64,000 bases of DNA, from contig NC_092589.1 in the NCBI RefSeq assembly GCF_047663525.1, positions 82,248,001 to 82,312,000 on the forward strand, written 5' to 3'. This DNA comes from Anas platyrhynchos (taxonomy: Eukaryota; Chordata; Aves; Anseriformes; Anatidae). Below are positions 11,401 through 25,100 of this stretch, piece after piece (position 1 is the stretch's first letter; each line of letters starts with the position of its first letter). Made by a program: the position numbers and the translations under genes. A model generated the notes under the pieces. It made no database searches. It had not been told where the DNA came from and worked only from the letters and a program-made list of their open reading frames with translations.

Positions 11401-14400
11401 ATTAGAGTTAATGTTTAATCCCTGAGACCTTCTTCAGGCTGTGGAACGAAAAATAGCAGCAGTGAACTGTCACTAATCTTATCTCCTATTTCTAGCATGT
11501 GTTTGGTTATATAAGTTGTAGTGTTAGGAACACGCTGGCCGAGTGAGACAGCTCGTAGTTTGTTTTCTGCGTCCTCGGGCTTACGAGTCAAACTTGAGGG
11601 CTGAGGTGGGTTTAAGCGGTTCACACAGATGCCTTCAGACTGCACTAGCGATGGTAAATCGTCAACAAAATGGGCACCACGACAGGCCTGCTACAAAGCA
11701 CCGTGCGACTGATGGATCGCTTGCTGCTTCCACGAGAAATGGTCGCGTTTCTCGTATGTTTCCATCCAATTGTTTTAAATTAATATTCAGTTTGGGATTT
11801 GATATTCAGCATGTGAGGTTTGATTCAATTTTCGTTTCTTCCTTCCCCACGAAATGGCTTAATAATTAAATCGATGTCTGGAGATTCAAGATGAGAGCTT
11901 TCTAACTGTTTTTAGGTGCCTGATGATAAATTTAACCTGAAAATCAAAATACTGAGAATGTAATCCATAATCCTACAAGCAGCTCGCGTGCTTCGCAGAA
12001 AGCCCATCAGCACTCCTATTGATTGCAACAAGACGACTGAAATGCACAGAGATGATAATCTGCGCGCGTGCTGCTGTCAGGGCTCGTGTGTTCTCAGTGC
12101 AGCTGAAGCTCTGACCATCCAATTCACCCCAATCTGGTGGGATTGAGCAACGCATTTTCTGCAGATCTCATCATATCCCGGAGGGGTGAGGCAAACCCTG
12201 CCCTCCTGCCCCACCACCAATGGGCCTGTTCTTTGAAAGCGCCCCAAATATTCTTTACTTTAAAAGGAGCAATTTTAACTTTTTTGCTGTTCAACTTTGA
12301 TGCTGTTTTCTAGAAGATCACTGGCAGTATGCCCTCGCGAACACAGAAACTAGTGCTGGGAAAGGCATACCGAATTGTGAAAGCCCACCTCACAAGAACA
12401 AGGCTGTGCTTTGTTAGCTTTGCTTTGCTTTTACTCAGTCGTAAAGAATCCATCCTCTTTCCTGGAAAGCATTCCAAGATCCCACTAAATTCACTGGAAG
12501 GTTTTGAGTCAGGGAAAGATCCCGACATTTCCACTTCTTCATTTTCTTCTCACTGCAGTCAGCAATGCCATCCCGGAGCAAACCAGACAGCTCTCTGTTC
12601 TCGATGTTAGTGTGCATCAGATTACTGTAAACATTATCGTGCTCCATTTCAGATATTGTCTTGCCAAGTTGTACATTCCTACGTGTTTACAGTGATCTTT
12701 CCTTGCCCTTAATCACTTTTCCCCTCTTTAAATTGAACTCAGATTTGCTGGCATTTTGCTGGGGTTGACCTTCCCCGATCCAGATGTAGCATTTCATACA
12801 AATGCCCTTCAGAGCAGAGTTACCAGACATCCATGTTTCTCTTGGAAGCAACCTTTTTTTCTCCCCCCTCCCCATCAGAAATGTTGTCTGTGCAGAATTG
12901 GAGGGTTTTGTCTGTTTGTCTGGGATTTTGAGACATCTGGCAGTCTGGGCAGTCGGCTAATGAGCATGCACTAATGAACTCTGCAGCACACAGCAAGTCC
13001 AGCCCATTCGCAGAAATGTCAGAGCCCTGCATGCGCTCCGAGGCCGTGTCCCATGTGTTCAAAACAAGGCGGAGGCTTTCACGGCGTGCTCCATCGGCCG
13101 TCATCTAGGAGACTTGGGTGCAAGGGGGAGCCCGAGAGGGTTCACGTGCAGTGTGGCTCTCACGTGGCGAGCGTGGGTGGGCATGCATACAACCGCACTT
13201 AAAAAAAGAATTCCTGTCCTAGAAATCCCTTGCAAAAAAATATGACATTCCTAACGTAGAAGTGAGCTAACCGTCCTCCTAATTTTAGAACAGTGCATGC
13301 CCAGTACTAGGAAAATGCTGTGCAAAAAGTGCTCTATATTTGTATCTGCAATGCCGACATCCTTACTAGTGTTTCTTATTGCTGACTGCCATCCAAGCAT
13401 CCTATTCTGTGTGACAGTGATCGGTATTATTTTCCTTGAATTAGGCAGTTTTTCTTAAACTATTTAATACCAACCAAAGAAGAAGGGAAAGCAAGAAGTG
13501 TAACAGCTCTGCAACTTTTTTCCCCAGAAAGAAGAAGCATTACCCGGAATGCATAAAGGACATATAATGAGAAGTGATGGAGGAAAATAAGGGAAGGAAG
13601 ATTTCCTCACAGGGAGGTTTTAAGTAGGGTCTGGCAATAATCTCCCAAAGGAAGTAGTGGAAGTCTGGTCGCTTAAATCGATTAGAACTAAACAGAGCAT
13701 CACACTCCACAGGACTCTGTAAGGAGAAAGCAGTGTCAGACTGAACTAAACCAGGTTTTGTATGCTTGTTTTCTACGAGGCTGCTGTCTGGATTTTGCCG
13801 GTAAATTCAATATGGCTAATGCTGATTAACCACTCTCTTGATGGTGATTATATCACTGCATTATTTCCATCCCGTTTCTCAGGATCATGAGCTCATGAGG
13901 GTACGGACATAGGAAACACATCCCCTGGCTCGTCTAGCTCAGTCTGCAAGACAACTGGCAGATAAAGGACTGGAGAGTTTTGCATGGTCTTGTCCTTCAC
14001 CTCACCCAGGTGAAGCACTAATCTGAGTAATTGTGTCCCCCGGGCACTAGGTGTACAGGGCCAGTGCATGCAAGACCAGCCAGTGGCAAGTGCAAAACAA
14101 AATAAAATGATGCCTGCTTAGGCTTAACTTTTTGGGGGAGGGGGCATGCTTCAAGTGCACAGGAGAAGTCCTCTCCTGGCTCGACTTGAAAGATAAGGGA
14201 AGCAAGCCTCTGAAGAGCTGAGATGTTTTCTGATCTCTTCTTGTCTGTGGGGCATTGCTTTGTGTGTACATGTTATCTTTTCTCTAGCTGGTTTTCCTGT
14301 AGCCAGTCAGTTTCATATAAGTGCTGCCATAGAAATGGGTTGAGATAGGAATAATGAAAATGGTCAGGGGCAGAGAAGGGAGGACTCCACATACAAGCTT

Positions 14401-15197
14401 GGACAAGGTGCGCAGCAGAGGCTCCCACAAATTGACCTGTCTACTTAAGCATTAATATACATGGAAAAGAAGGATCAAAAGCAAATAAACACTGGACATG
14501 TGTCATTTTATTTATGGTAGGGGAAAAAAAAAAAAAAAAACAACAAACAAACAGAAATTCTTGCAGGCACGTGTTTTACCCATCCAGCAAAGGCCTCTTT
14601 CATATGTAAATGGAGACATGTATCAGAGAAATAACCTGTTTCCTTTTTAAAACACAGATCAACTTGGTTTCGCTGACTGTTTTCACTGGGATGCTTCAGT
14701 TGGGTCAAATCATCTTAAAAGCCCGCTCTTACCTCATCCTTCGGAGATGGGTGTGCGGCTGTAAGGCACCCAGCTCTGAAGCCTCCTCGCTCGAAATGCG
14801 AGGTGGCCATGGCCGCACACCTGCGCCACCACCGCCACTTTCCTGTCAGGAGGGATGGGGTGTGGGCAGCCCACCACACGGGCCAAATCACTACTTAGTC
14901 AGCTTCAGGCTACAGAGGTTGCTCTGGCTTTAGCACTTGCCAGTAACCTGTGCCATCAAAGCTGTCCTTTGGGTAGTTTCAAGCATTGCCACTTGAGAGA
15001 TTCCTCCCCAAGGGCAAGGACAAGTGCTGGTGCTTGCAGAGAAGCTTTCCTCCCCGGGACCTGCCTGTTGTGAGAGGGAGGAGAGCTGTGTCACCACATT
15101 CGATCTCATCAGCCGTAATGACACCAAGGTGCACCTTGGACTGGTGTTTTCATCCTCCTCCTCTTCAGGCACCTCCCGGGCATCACGGGGAAGCCCC

Positions 15198-15226
15198 TGC
15201 ACGGTCCCGTGCACGGTCCCGTGCAC
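15198..15226. repeat. 12-bp direct tandem repeat
   Basis: The unit TGCACGGTCCCG occurs at 15198-15209 and 15210-15221, followed by a partial third copy. It is a small GC-rich tandem duplication inside the BACH2 intron. Confidence 0.85.
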
Positions 15227-18194
15227 CAGGCCCAGCGCACAGCAGCTGTGAGAGGTCTCACTGCTGTTTGTTGCCATTTTGGCTTACTGGGAGCGAAAAC
15301 CCTCGTCAGCGTGGGAGCCAGCCCTGCTGTGAGTCACCCTCTGCAGCGTGGGGCCTGGGGAGGCAGGTGGAAGAAACCCTGGCCCAGCGCAGAAAATGTT
15401 TTTAATGCGCTTCACAGTCCTTCCACCTAGTGGCTAAGGGACACCACTGCCAGGAGAGCTGGGTTTGTGCTCAAGCCCCTGCCAGGGACCCAAAAAACCC
15501 CAGCCGGTATCTGTGGCTGCTCCTAGGGACCCGCGCTGCTGCTGAGCTCCCAAGATGTGTAGTAACGTGTGAGCCCCCACGCTGAAGATCTTATCAAAGA
15601 AAAACATCGGCCTGTGCGTAGCTCATTAAGTTTCCGAGCAATTTTGTTAATCATGCTGCATAGATGAAATGCAGATAGGCTTTAGTGAGCTGATAATCTA
15701 ACAAATAGGCAAAAAGTGTAACACTGATAAAGCAGAGATCGGTTTAATAACCGGCTGTAAATCCAGGCAGTTCAGTACCAGAGGCATATTGTAAAACAGG
15801 AGCGGGCGAGTGTGTGTGTGCATGAAAAGGTACTGTTCCTTAAAATAGCAGATCGAGCGATATTATGGGTGGAAGAGCTATTGGGAGCGATTCTAGAGGT
15901 GTTCTAAAATATTTTTCTCCCCATCAAAGTCTGCACCACTTGTGGTATCTTCATAATTCAGCATCACAAGTACAGATGTATGAATAACAAAGGCACGTTT
16001 CTGGAAGTCGTTTTTTTCTGTAAAGATCTATGATCTCTACCACTGGTCCTGAGGCAGTGTAAGGAATTTATAGGCTTTTCACTGGGACGAAGCAAATTAT
16101 TCAGTCAGATTTATGCTGCTTATGAATAAGACCATCACAAATGCATGCCCTGATGTCTCACTGAGCTCTCCAACAGGCTGTATGTACCAAGCCCTGTCAC
16201 ACGTTTCCTGTGGGAAGGAGGTGGACCTCGGGGAGAGATGGTGGTTCAGCTCGGGCTGGGCACGAGATCTGGCACAACTGGGCTCAAGGCTCTCCTCTGT
16301 TGCCCCTCCTGAAGTCCTTTTGCAGGAGGAAATACAGAGTGGGTGGCAGAGCAGTCCTGAAGCATACTGATTATTATTTTCAAGCAAGAGGGGGAATATG
16401 ATATTCCAGTCTGCGTGTGTTTTGCGTTAAATAGCATTTAGGAGCAGTGAGTAGAAGCTCAAGTGTCTCCTTTCAAGTGGCTCTAGCAGTGACTGAACAG
16501 CACCTTTCTCTCTCTCTACATTGCTCCTTGCTCAGTGGTGTCAATTCATCTGGAAGGACAAGGAAAAGCAGCTCACTTTCGGGCTATCCCATACCTGCTG
16601 GATAGGATATTCTTCCGAGGAGCTGGGAAATGTGACTTTGAATCCCCACAGCTTGAGGAAAGGACCTGATCTCCTACTTTCTGGGTCCACATTCTGATCC
16701 TTAGGCTGTTTTACAAAAAGGGAGCAGCAGTGTGTGTCATCTTGTTTGTTATAAAAGAATAAATGGAGCTGGGATCACCTGCCAGAGACAATTGCAACCA
16801 GAAGTAGGTTGCTGCCTGTGCCACCCAACCTCAGGTGGGCGTGCAGGTACACACGTTGGTGCCAGACATGGATGCTGCTGCCTGGTTTAGCTGTCTGGCT
16901 GCTCCAAACCCCATCTCGATGCCTTTCCTTGCTGTGCAAGCCACAGGAAACCCAGGGTTGTGAATTCCATTTGCAAGCAAGGGAAGAAGGTGCCTTGGTG
17001 AACTGAAGTGACTTGCCAGGGTCTTGTGGAAGGTGTTAGTTGCAATAGGAAATTGAGTTGTGGTGTCCCAGATCTCAGCTTAGTGGCCAAACCACTGCAT
17101 CTCCTCCTCCTTGTGGAGAAACCTTAATCCTTGACTCTGAGCCCTGTTTTCTAAGTAGGCTCTCACTGCTTCGTGAGGAATAAGAGTTTTTCTAGTACCT
17201 TTGTCTCCTGCCTGTTGGGAAAAAAATGCAACAGAAGTCAGTACCAATGCATAGTTGGTAAAAATTGACAGTACGTATAGTTTACTACGTGGCTTAGCAC
17301 ATTATTTGGTAATTATGTGTGAAGATACCATTGTAAAAAATCCGGAGGGAGAAAGTGCACATTTCTTTATATATGATATTGCGTGAATGTAAATGTAGTG
17401 TAGATGGTATAATGAAAAAAAGGGGACAAGTAAAGGTGCATGACTCAGACCCATACACTCCTGGAAACAGTTGTTACTCTTTCTACAAAAAAAATGATGG
17501 AAAATTATGTACTGAAGTGGGACGCAGAGTGATTGCATTACTTGAATTATGACTACGGGTTTCTTTTCTGTCAGCTGTACCTTAGACTCACTAAAAAATC
17601 AGAAACAATATGAGAAGCAAAAAATCTCCATGGGATAGAGAAAAGAGCCATGCAGTCAGTATTTAGCTGTTATTTATTAAGTCGTGGCTTGCAAAAATGT
17701 GGACGAAAAGAAAGGCATTTTTCTGTAATATTAAATGCTTCCTTCACAAAACACCTTTGGGACTTGAATGGTAACGTAAGTTTGAAACTGTTGCTCACCA
17801 GGGCTTCCATCAGAGCGGAAGAATCAAATCTGAATTGCTACTTTGATGATAATGTGCTGCATCACAGCGAAAGTAAGGTCCATCCAAGAGTTAGCAGCTT
17901 ACACGCTAGCCTGCTTTCTCAGTCTTTTATTACAGCAGAGGCTTAGTTCATAGGTCTTCAAGTTATTTGGGCAAAACAATGATTAACCTTCACAATGATG
18001 TACAGAAGCAAAGTAAAGGGGATTGCGTTTGTTACTGCATGTAGCATCATTGCTGACCTGACAGAAGAATAGGTGGTACCGTGAGGTATTTATTTCCAGA
18101 TGACATTAGGTTATCTAACTACACAGCGGAGGACTTGGGATGAGAGCAAGAGCTGATAGTAATGCTGGCAATTTCTCTCTCTTTTTTTTTGCAG

Positions 18195-19739
18195 GTCACT
18201 GTCAGGGGATTTGGTCCATTGCTACAGTTTGCCTACACTGCTAAGCTGTTACTCAGCAGAGAAAACATCCAGGAGGTCATCCACTGCGCTGAGTTCCTGC
18301 GCATGCACAACCTGGAGGACTCCTGCTTCAGCTTCCTTCAGACACAGCTGCTGAACAACGAAGATGGCCTGTTCCTGTGCAAGAAAGATACCACCTGTCA
18401 GCGCATGCACGATGAAGAGAACTCAGATGGAGACGAGGAGGAGACAATGGAATCGGAGACGTCAAAAATATCTTGCCCAAGAGAGAGAATGCACCAGGAG
18501 TCCTTCAATTTTGAAGCCACTGTTGCTGGAGCAGACAAAGGAGAAGGGATGCTGCCTGACCCTGACATGCTGAGAGATAGCAAGGACAATTTGGACAAAG
18601 ATGCAGTAACACGGTACCCCAGATACAAGAAATACCAGCTTGCTTGTACCAAGAATGTCTACAACACATCACACATCAGTACCTCAGGTTTTGCAAGCAC
18701 ATTCAGCGAAGAGAGCTCTGGAAATGGCCTCAAATCAGGACTTGCTATGGGGCAGATAAAAAGCGAGCCTCAGAATGAAGAGAACGATGAAGAAAGCATC
18801 ACGCTTTGCCTGTCTGGAGATGAACCTGACATCAGGGATAAAGAAGGAGATGTTGAAATGGACAGGAAACAGCCAAGCCCCACTTGTGTTGACAGGCCGA
18901 AAAGTGGGTCCTCTCCTTCTTGCTTGCGGTCTTTCTTCAACAGAACAAAAAGCATAGATTTGGTTGGCTTCCCCAGCACTTCCCAGCAGCACTTTGGCAG
19001 GAGTCCAGCGTGCCCTTTTGAAAAAGGGACAACTCAGGGTGACCACAAAACTGATTACGTCCCTTTCACGGGGAACTATGGGCAGTCCCATGCCATGCAG
19101 AAGGATGCTTCCAACTTCACAGTGGGATCGCCGCTCAGGGGGCCCGGCTTTGAAACTCTCTGTAAGCAAGAAGGGGAACTGGACAGGAGGAGCGTTATAT
19201 TCTCTTCGAACGCTTGTGACCAAGTAAACACTTCGGTGCATTCATATTCTGGTGTGAGCAGCTTGGACAAAGACCTCACTGAGACTGTGCCAAAGGGTCT
19301 GTGGGCTGGTGGCAGCCAGTCTCTGCCCAGCTCTCAGACCTACTCCCACAGCGGACTGACAGCTGATCACTTGTCGGGAAGGATGCGGCCGAACACCAGC
19401 TGTCCAGTGCCAATTAAAGTTTGCCCTCGCTCGCCTCCTTTGGAAACCAGAACCAGGACCTCCAGCTCGTGCTCTTCCTACTCGTACGCAGAGGACGGCA
19501 GCGGCGGCTCTCCCTGCAGCCTGCGTCTCTGTGAGCTCTCCTCTTCCCCCTGCTCCCAAGGCCCCCGATTCCTGGCGCCCGAGCACCAGGAGCCCGGCGT
19601 GGTGGGAGATGGATTGTACAACCCGGTCCGAGCCCAGATTAAATGTGAGCCATCCTATGGAACAAACTCCAGCGATGAGTCTGGGTCATTCTCAGAAGCA
19701 GACAGTGAATCATGTCCTGTGCAAGACAGAGGGCATGAG
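18195..19739 (+). CDS. BACH2: BACH2, coding exon with second half of BTB domain and central region
   Basis: This exon gives 515 codons in one open frame, phase 0 at both ends. A pyrimidine tract and GCAG end at 18194, and GT follows at 19740. BACH2 is a BTB-bZIP repressor that pairs with small Maf proteins on MARE/TRE-like sites and restrains lymphocyte effector programmes. The first roughly 50 residues (VTVRGFGPLLQFAYTAK onward) are the C-terminal half of the BTB dimerisation domain. A long, largely disordered region follows. Two SUMO consensus sites match known BACH2 sites: IKSE at 18756-18767 and IKCE at 19638-19649. Several Cys-Pro haem-regulatory type motifs are visible (SCPRER, ACPFEK, SCPVPIK, VCPRSPP, SCPVQD). 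The exon joins in frame to 27494. A Met near 18162 in the track frame is intronic and is not the start. The identification is very secure. Confidence 0.98.
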
Positions 19740-22157
19740 GTAGGGATTTAAGATAAGTACATTTATGACAGTCGTTGTGACCCAATTAATTGCTCTTTCA
19801 TTCCCTCAAATGTCTTGGCGTTTTCCCAGCACTTTCTTTGTTTATAGAGGCAAAGAGTAACTTCTATTTATTCCCACATCAGCTGAACCCACGTGGTTAA
19901 CTTCCCGTAAATACGCCTGTTTGACCTCCGAGATGTTTGGTGCTTATCAGCATCGCAGCATTGGGCAATCCCAAACTGCTGAATGATGAGAGCGAGTTTG
20001 TGTGCAGGGAAGCTCTGGCAGTGTCCTGTTCTCCCTCCCTTAGCCACGTGCGTGACACAGAGCACTGTTCTTCATCCTCGGCGTTTGCCAAGGTGGTTCC
20101 AGCTCTGCTTGTCACGGGGGTTGTGTTTTAGCAGCCTAAAGCTGTGCCCTCGTTGCCTCTGAGGGCTGGGCAGCCCGCCATGAGCACGCTTTGGTTGCAA
20201 GCTCCACCAACTGTTGCATCAGTGGTTCCTAAGGGAGGTTATCCTTGACATTACAGGGCGGTTAGAATAGGAGGGAGACAGTCCAGGACACTTCTTTGTC
20301 CCTATATGCTGAGCTGGGGACATGCAGAAGAGAGAGGAGTCTCCTTGGAAGACTGTCCGGGATATTCTGCGTAGGACCTCACTCGGGAGGCCCTGCAGCA
20401 GCCATGCAGAACTGTTCTGCTCGGAAATACCAAGGTTATTTGCAGTCTGGCACTCCCTGAAGTGCTGCGTTTATGAGGGGTGAAAAAGAGCAGGGGGTGG
20501 GATTGAGGAAGGCGTTGGATTTCCACCCATGTGTGCTGCTTGCTCAGCAGGGGCTAATGCACAGCAGGGTACAGTAAGGAGGGCGGGAGGTTAGCCTTTT
20601 GGGCTTTGATGACTAATTAGCTGTCATAATTGGCTAATTGTGTGGAGATGCTGCAGCAGCAGTGACCCCAGAAGAGTCAAATGAGAAGGATATAGGGGAC
20701 TGTGGGTGGTTCCCCAAAGTGGTGTGCATACGTGTGCACGAGAGCATGGAAAACAGAGGAACAATCACAAAAGGAGCAAATGAGAAGGCTGCAGGAGTCA
20801 GACTCAGTGTGCCATGGCAGGCAGATGTGTTGGGCTAGGAGAGGGTTGCTCCACTTTTTTTTGCCTTTTTTTTTTCTTGCTTTTGCATTTTGATTGAGAT
20901 TGCTATGAGTTAAAATACGGTGAGGAAAATAATGCTCTCTGCGTTACCCAGAGCAAGCCAAAAGTAAGCGTACCACACTAATGTTTCCGTTCAGATTTTG
21001 TCTGAATTTGTCTGAACTTCTAAAGGTTGTTACCAATATGGGAAAGGATATCACAGCCTCATTAAACACTGTTGGGGTATAGAGCAACTCGGGGTGTGTG
21101 TCCTGTGATCCTGCCACATCCACTGCTGTGGGATCCTCAGCAAAGGAAATGTTAAACCATATAGTACAAAATACAGAAGTAGAAAATATATCTTGTGGAA
21201 GTTGTTGGATATGTCACTCTACCTAGCTTTACCAGCTTGGTTACCATTAAATACATAGTGTGCTCTGAAACATGCTGCTTTCTGTGCTTCACCACCCTTT
21301 AAAAGCTGCATGTGAATCTCCACTCACAAAGTCGTTGGTTTGACCTTGCTGTCCTGACTGCTCCCCAGACTGCTCCCTTGTCCCTTGCTGTATGCACGTG
21401 CAGTGTTTGCTGGGTTTTTCTTCAAAAAGCACCTGATAAGATAGGTGGGGGCGACGTGCGGGCTTACTGCTACAGGTGGGCTTTCGTTTTGGTGGGACAG
21501 CTTGGTGGGAGCAGCCCTGCTGGACTCTGACCCTGGGTTATCTCACCAAGCTGCCAAGTTCCCCTGGAGTTTGGACCTTGTTGGTCTTGATTTGGGTCCC
21601 AAAGTGCTGCCAGTGCCGGAATTAATGTCACAAAACATCGTCTGCTGGTATATTGACTGTATGAGAAGTAAGTGAAAGGTCTCTGCTGTTTAGGGCAATC
21701 TGCTTTCCTGCAGACCAGTGCCATGGAGGAGCACGTGCCCAAGGCATTCGGTGCCAAAATGGGCTTTGGAGAGGGATGCTAGGGCTCGGTGTGACTTCAA
21801 CATGGGTGAAGGTGACCCAGCTGTGCAGCTGGACCCATATGGGGCTGCAGACCACAGTCACAAGTATCAAAGGGGGTGGCAGCCCCTGTAACACCTCTGG
21901 TAAATCCTCTCCTGGATGGCTTTGCCTTTTATTTTTCTTCCCATTAAAGAAGGCACCCAGAGGGTTCTGAGATTTCTCTTCCTGAGCACTTTGTGATAGA
22001 AGAAGCAAGTGCAACTCGAAGTGTCCCAATCCCAAAGTTACAGAGGTGCAGGACCAGAGCTGTTACTTGAGCTGCTGGGACCTTACAGAAATGCTTTAAG
22101 AGCTCGTGTTGTTCTTTTCACCCAGCTTTATCAGGCCTCCAGTGGCTGCTAAAAAAA

Positions 22158-22195
22158 ACAAGTACTGGGTACTTTAACAAGTACTGGGTACTTTA
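22158..22195. repeat. exact 19-bp tandem duplication
   Basis: ACAAGTACTGGGTACTTTA occurs twice back to back, at 22158-22176 and 22177-22195. Each unit contains the small palindrome AGTAC-TGG-GTACT. It is intronic. Confidence 0.9.
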
Positions 22196-25100
22196 GTACA
22201 CTAAAAAGAAGACCTAGGCTCTGTGCTTTGCAAACAGGTTCTGACAACCCTGCTGAAAATAGCAACAAGAAAACAATAAGTCCTGAAATAATGAATTGTT
22301 GAGAAGGAAGTAGTCTGTCAATCTGTTAACCTAGTTAGGGGCAGAAATTTCAGCACTACCTATTTTTCTTGGTATTCATTTTCCTCAAGTATCTCTGTTT
22401 GTTTGTTTCTTATTTTTTTCCTGTTGGAAAACTTGTAAAAAACAGCATACTACTAAAACAGTAAAAAAAAAAAAAAATCCCAGCTCAGTCTAATTTGATG
22501 AGTGAGTTTTCTTAGGGAAAGAATAAACAAGGGTAGGACAGGGCAAGAGACTTGAGTTTTCTAAAAAGTATTGCTGCCTAGAGGATTGCATTCAATGTGT
22601 CTTTCATTTATATTTCAAAAGAATTTCCCGCCTGGGTTCGTGACTCACTTTTCAAAGGAAATTTTTGTGAAGGCAGAGCTAATGCAGTTGAACCTCTGAG
22701 GATACGGTAGGCAAATAACCTTCAGTGAGAGTCCAAAGCTGTCCATGTTAAGTGACTGGTAGCCGCCCTTTCTCTGTCTGGTGATGGTTAGCAGAGCTCT
22801 GTAAGCCAGGACCACAGAGAAGGAGGGGTAAACTAAGTGTAAACCAACGTTGCTGTACCAGAAACCTACCCGAGCAGTGCTGAGCTGCCTGTGCTGTGTC
22901 TGGTGGATGATCAGATGCCCAGGACCCCCAGCAGCAACACCAGAGCCCTGGGACTGTGTTTGGCAACATCTGGCTCAGTGCAGTCTTGTCAAACATCAGT
23001 CTTGCAAGGTAAACTTGACGGCAGTTTTGTTTCTTTCCCTCTTTTCAGCAGGAGTGGTATCCATGCAGGCAGAATTACTGCGCTACGGCAGCGAGAGTTT
23101 TTGATTACTCACCCGAAATTGCAGGAAGGTCCTTTTCAACACTGTCAGCTCCCCGTATTGTTTCATCGCAGCCTAAAATCAATTCTGTTATGACCTGAGC
23201 TGAAGCCCTTGCTGGAGCTCTTGAAGTGCGCTTTGCATTGATTTTTTTTTCCTGCAAAAACAGATTTTTCAAAGAAGTACTGCACTTTTTCTCCCTTCAT
23301 TTCACTGCTCTGCCCTTCTCAGGTGTACCAATGGCTTCTGTCAGGGGTCTGTACTACTACTCCTGATCCCAGAAGGGCAGGAGGCTGTGTTGTCCTACCC
23401 TTTGTAAGGACAAGGCTGAGGACACTGTGAGCAGGGACCGGGAAGGGGCCAGCACAGCACTTTAAGCACCAGCAGTTTGGGATCTGAATGGAAGCCCAAG
23501 TGGCCACCAACGGTGCCGTGCCAAGCAGGGCAGGCTGTTGGCACGGTGACCCCAAGGACCTGCCGACTGAGGCATTTTCAGGCCTGGTTTGTCAACACAA
23601 TGCTAGCTCCTCGCTGCCTGGGCTCGCCATTTTCCTCTTGCAGTCCTCTGCCATCCCGGTGTGCCTGACACCTGAGGAGATGGGCTTTGAAGGCTTCACC
23701 TATGTCTGTCAGCAGCAGGGTGAGGAAGCTGGTGGGAGTACATCCTGGCCCCACACAAATTGGGGCCCACTGCCTTGTGCTGCCTGGGTAGCCTCCACCC
23801 AAGTTTTATCAGCTACGGGCCCTTTCCTCTGGGCCCACAAATGGTGCCTCAAGCAGTGTGCAGGCAGCCAAGCCCCTCAGACACAGGAGGACACACCTCA
23901 GATCCTGTCTTGGGCTGAATTTCTTCCTGGGGTTTGTGGAAGCACGGCTTGCATGCCAAGGAAGGAACGAGGGAAAACAGCAGTACGTGTTGGGCTCTTC
24001 TCTGTGGAGCAGATTGCCCCTTTTATGTCAAAAAAGCATTGCTATGATTCAGCCCCCGTGTCCGATTGCTTGGGTGGGCCCTGAGAGCTTTCCAAGGGCT
24101 GGGCAAGTTTTAGTGCCAGAGCTCTGACTCTCAATGCAAAAGCATTAAGGCACAGCTTTGTTTCCTACAGCTCTAGAGCAAATGGCCAAGATTTTGAACC
24201 ATTCATAAAGGTCTCGTTGGTCTCACTCAGTTCTGCCCTCAGGTCTGCCGTGTCCAATACATGATGATTATCTTTTCTCATGCATGTTGTGTGAATCCTT
24301 TTATTTACTGTGATGTGAAGCCAGGCTTGGGAAGTTCAGTCTCTCCCCTAGCACTTGGCAGCTGACGGAAGAAGATGTTGAAATTTAGATATCAAAAAAC
24401 AGTGAAAAAAGCTAATGTAACTCGTGAGATAAGGAAATTTCTGACACTTGACATTCGTATCTTAATGAGAGTGAATCCGGGGCCTTGGTCCTTTATTCCA
24501 AACTAAAAGAGAGGGGGAAGGACAGCAGCAGGGACTGCTACGCTGAGGGAAAATGCCGCAAAATCATAAGCAAGTTACAAGGTACTGGTGTAAAAAATCA
24601 GAGAAAGTGTAACTGTGTCAATAGTGGAGATTTAAGAGCTCTGTTCTCCATGTGGTTAGCTCTGGCTGGAGAAACTGGTGAAAGGAGTGGGGATCCTGAT
24701 TACTTTTCTCATTTTTAAATAGTCCAAACCCGAGTACACAGATATTTCCTGGAAATAATTCAGTTATTAAAAAACAGTTTACAGGGAAACATTACTGAGT
24801 TTTTCTTCCACAGCTTAGAATAGCCTGAGTATCCTTTTCAGGACAGCCCAGGTAAGCCTTCTCTCATCTCCCTCAGACACCTGAAGTGGGAGCATCTTTT
24901 TAAGCCTCACCTCCCCTCCCTCTGTGGCCAGGGAGAAGGAGAAGCCAGGCAGGACCCATTGCTCCAAGGGGCTCTCTCTGCCCGTGATGCCAGCAGCAGG
25001 GGCTGGGACATGAGCAGGTCTGAGCCCCTCATTTTAGCCAGCTCTCAGCCGAATCCCACCTGTGGCTCAGCCATCAGCTCTTATAAACTGACTCGTGGCT

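Larger units (their letters stand above)
1..18194 (+). other. BACH2: BACH2 intron (partial), upstream of the central coding exon
   Basis: No recognisable exon was found. The exon beginning at 18195 opens in the middle of the BTB domain, so its partner exon with the start Met and first half of BTB must lie to the left of the window. None of the open frames here resembles the BTB N-terminal half. The stretch holds one CR1 fragment (about 3230-3318), a near-perfect hairpin (456-504), a second hairpin (8373-8402), short A or T tracts (near 8553, 10465, 11341, 14523), a small tandem repeat (15198-15226) and AT-rich blocks with octamer motifs (about 3540-3760 and 6470-6680). It ends in a strong pyrimidine tract and AG acceptor at 18193-18194. 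The intron assignment is inferred from reading frame and gene orientation. Confidence 0.85.

Noticed and set aside
18735..19241. 168-codon minus-strand frame
   Set aside because: It is antisense to the BACH2 central exon, whose plus-strand frame matches BACH2 along its whole length.
23488..24084. 198-codon plus-strand frame in a BACH2 intron
   Set aside because: It shows no domain or similarity that I recognise and is composition-driven. It does not join in phase to the neighbouring BACH2 exons with visible splice sites.
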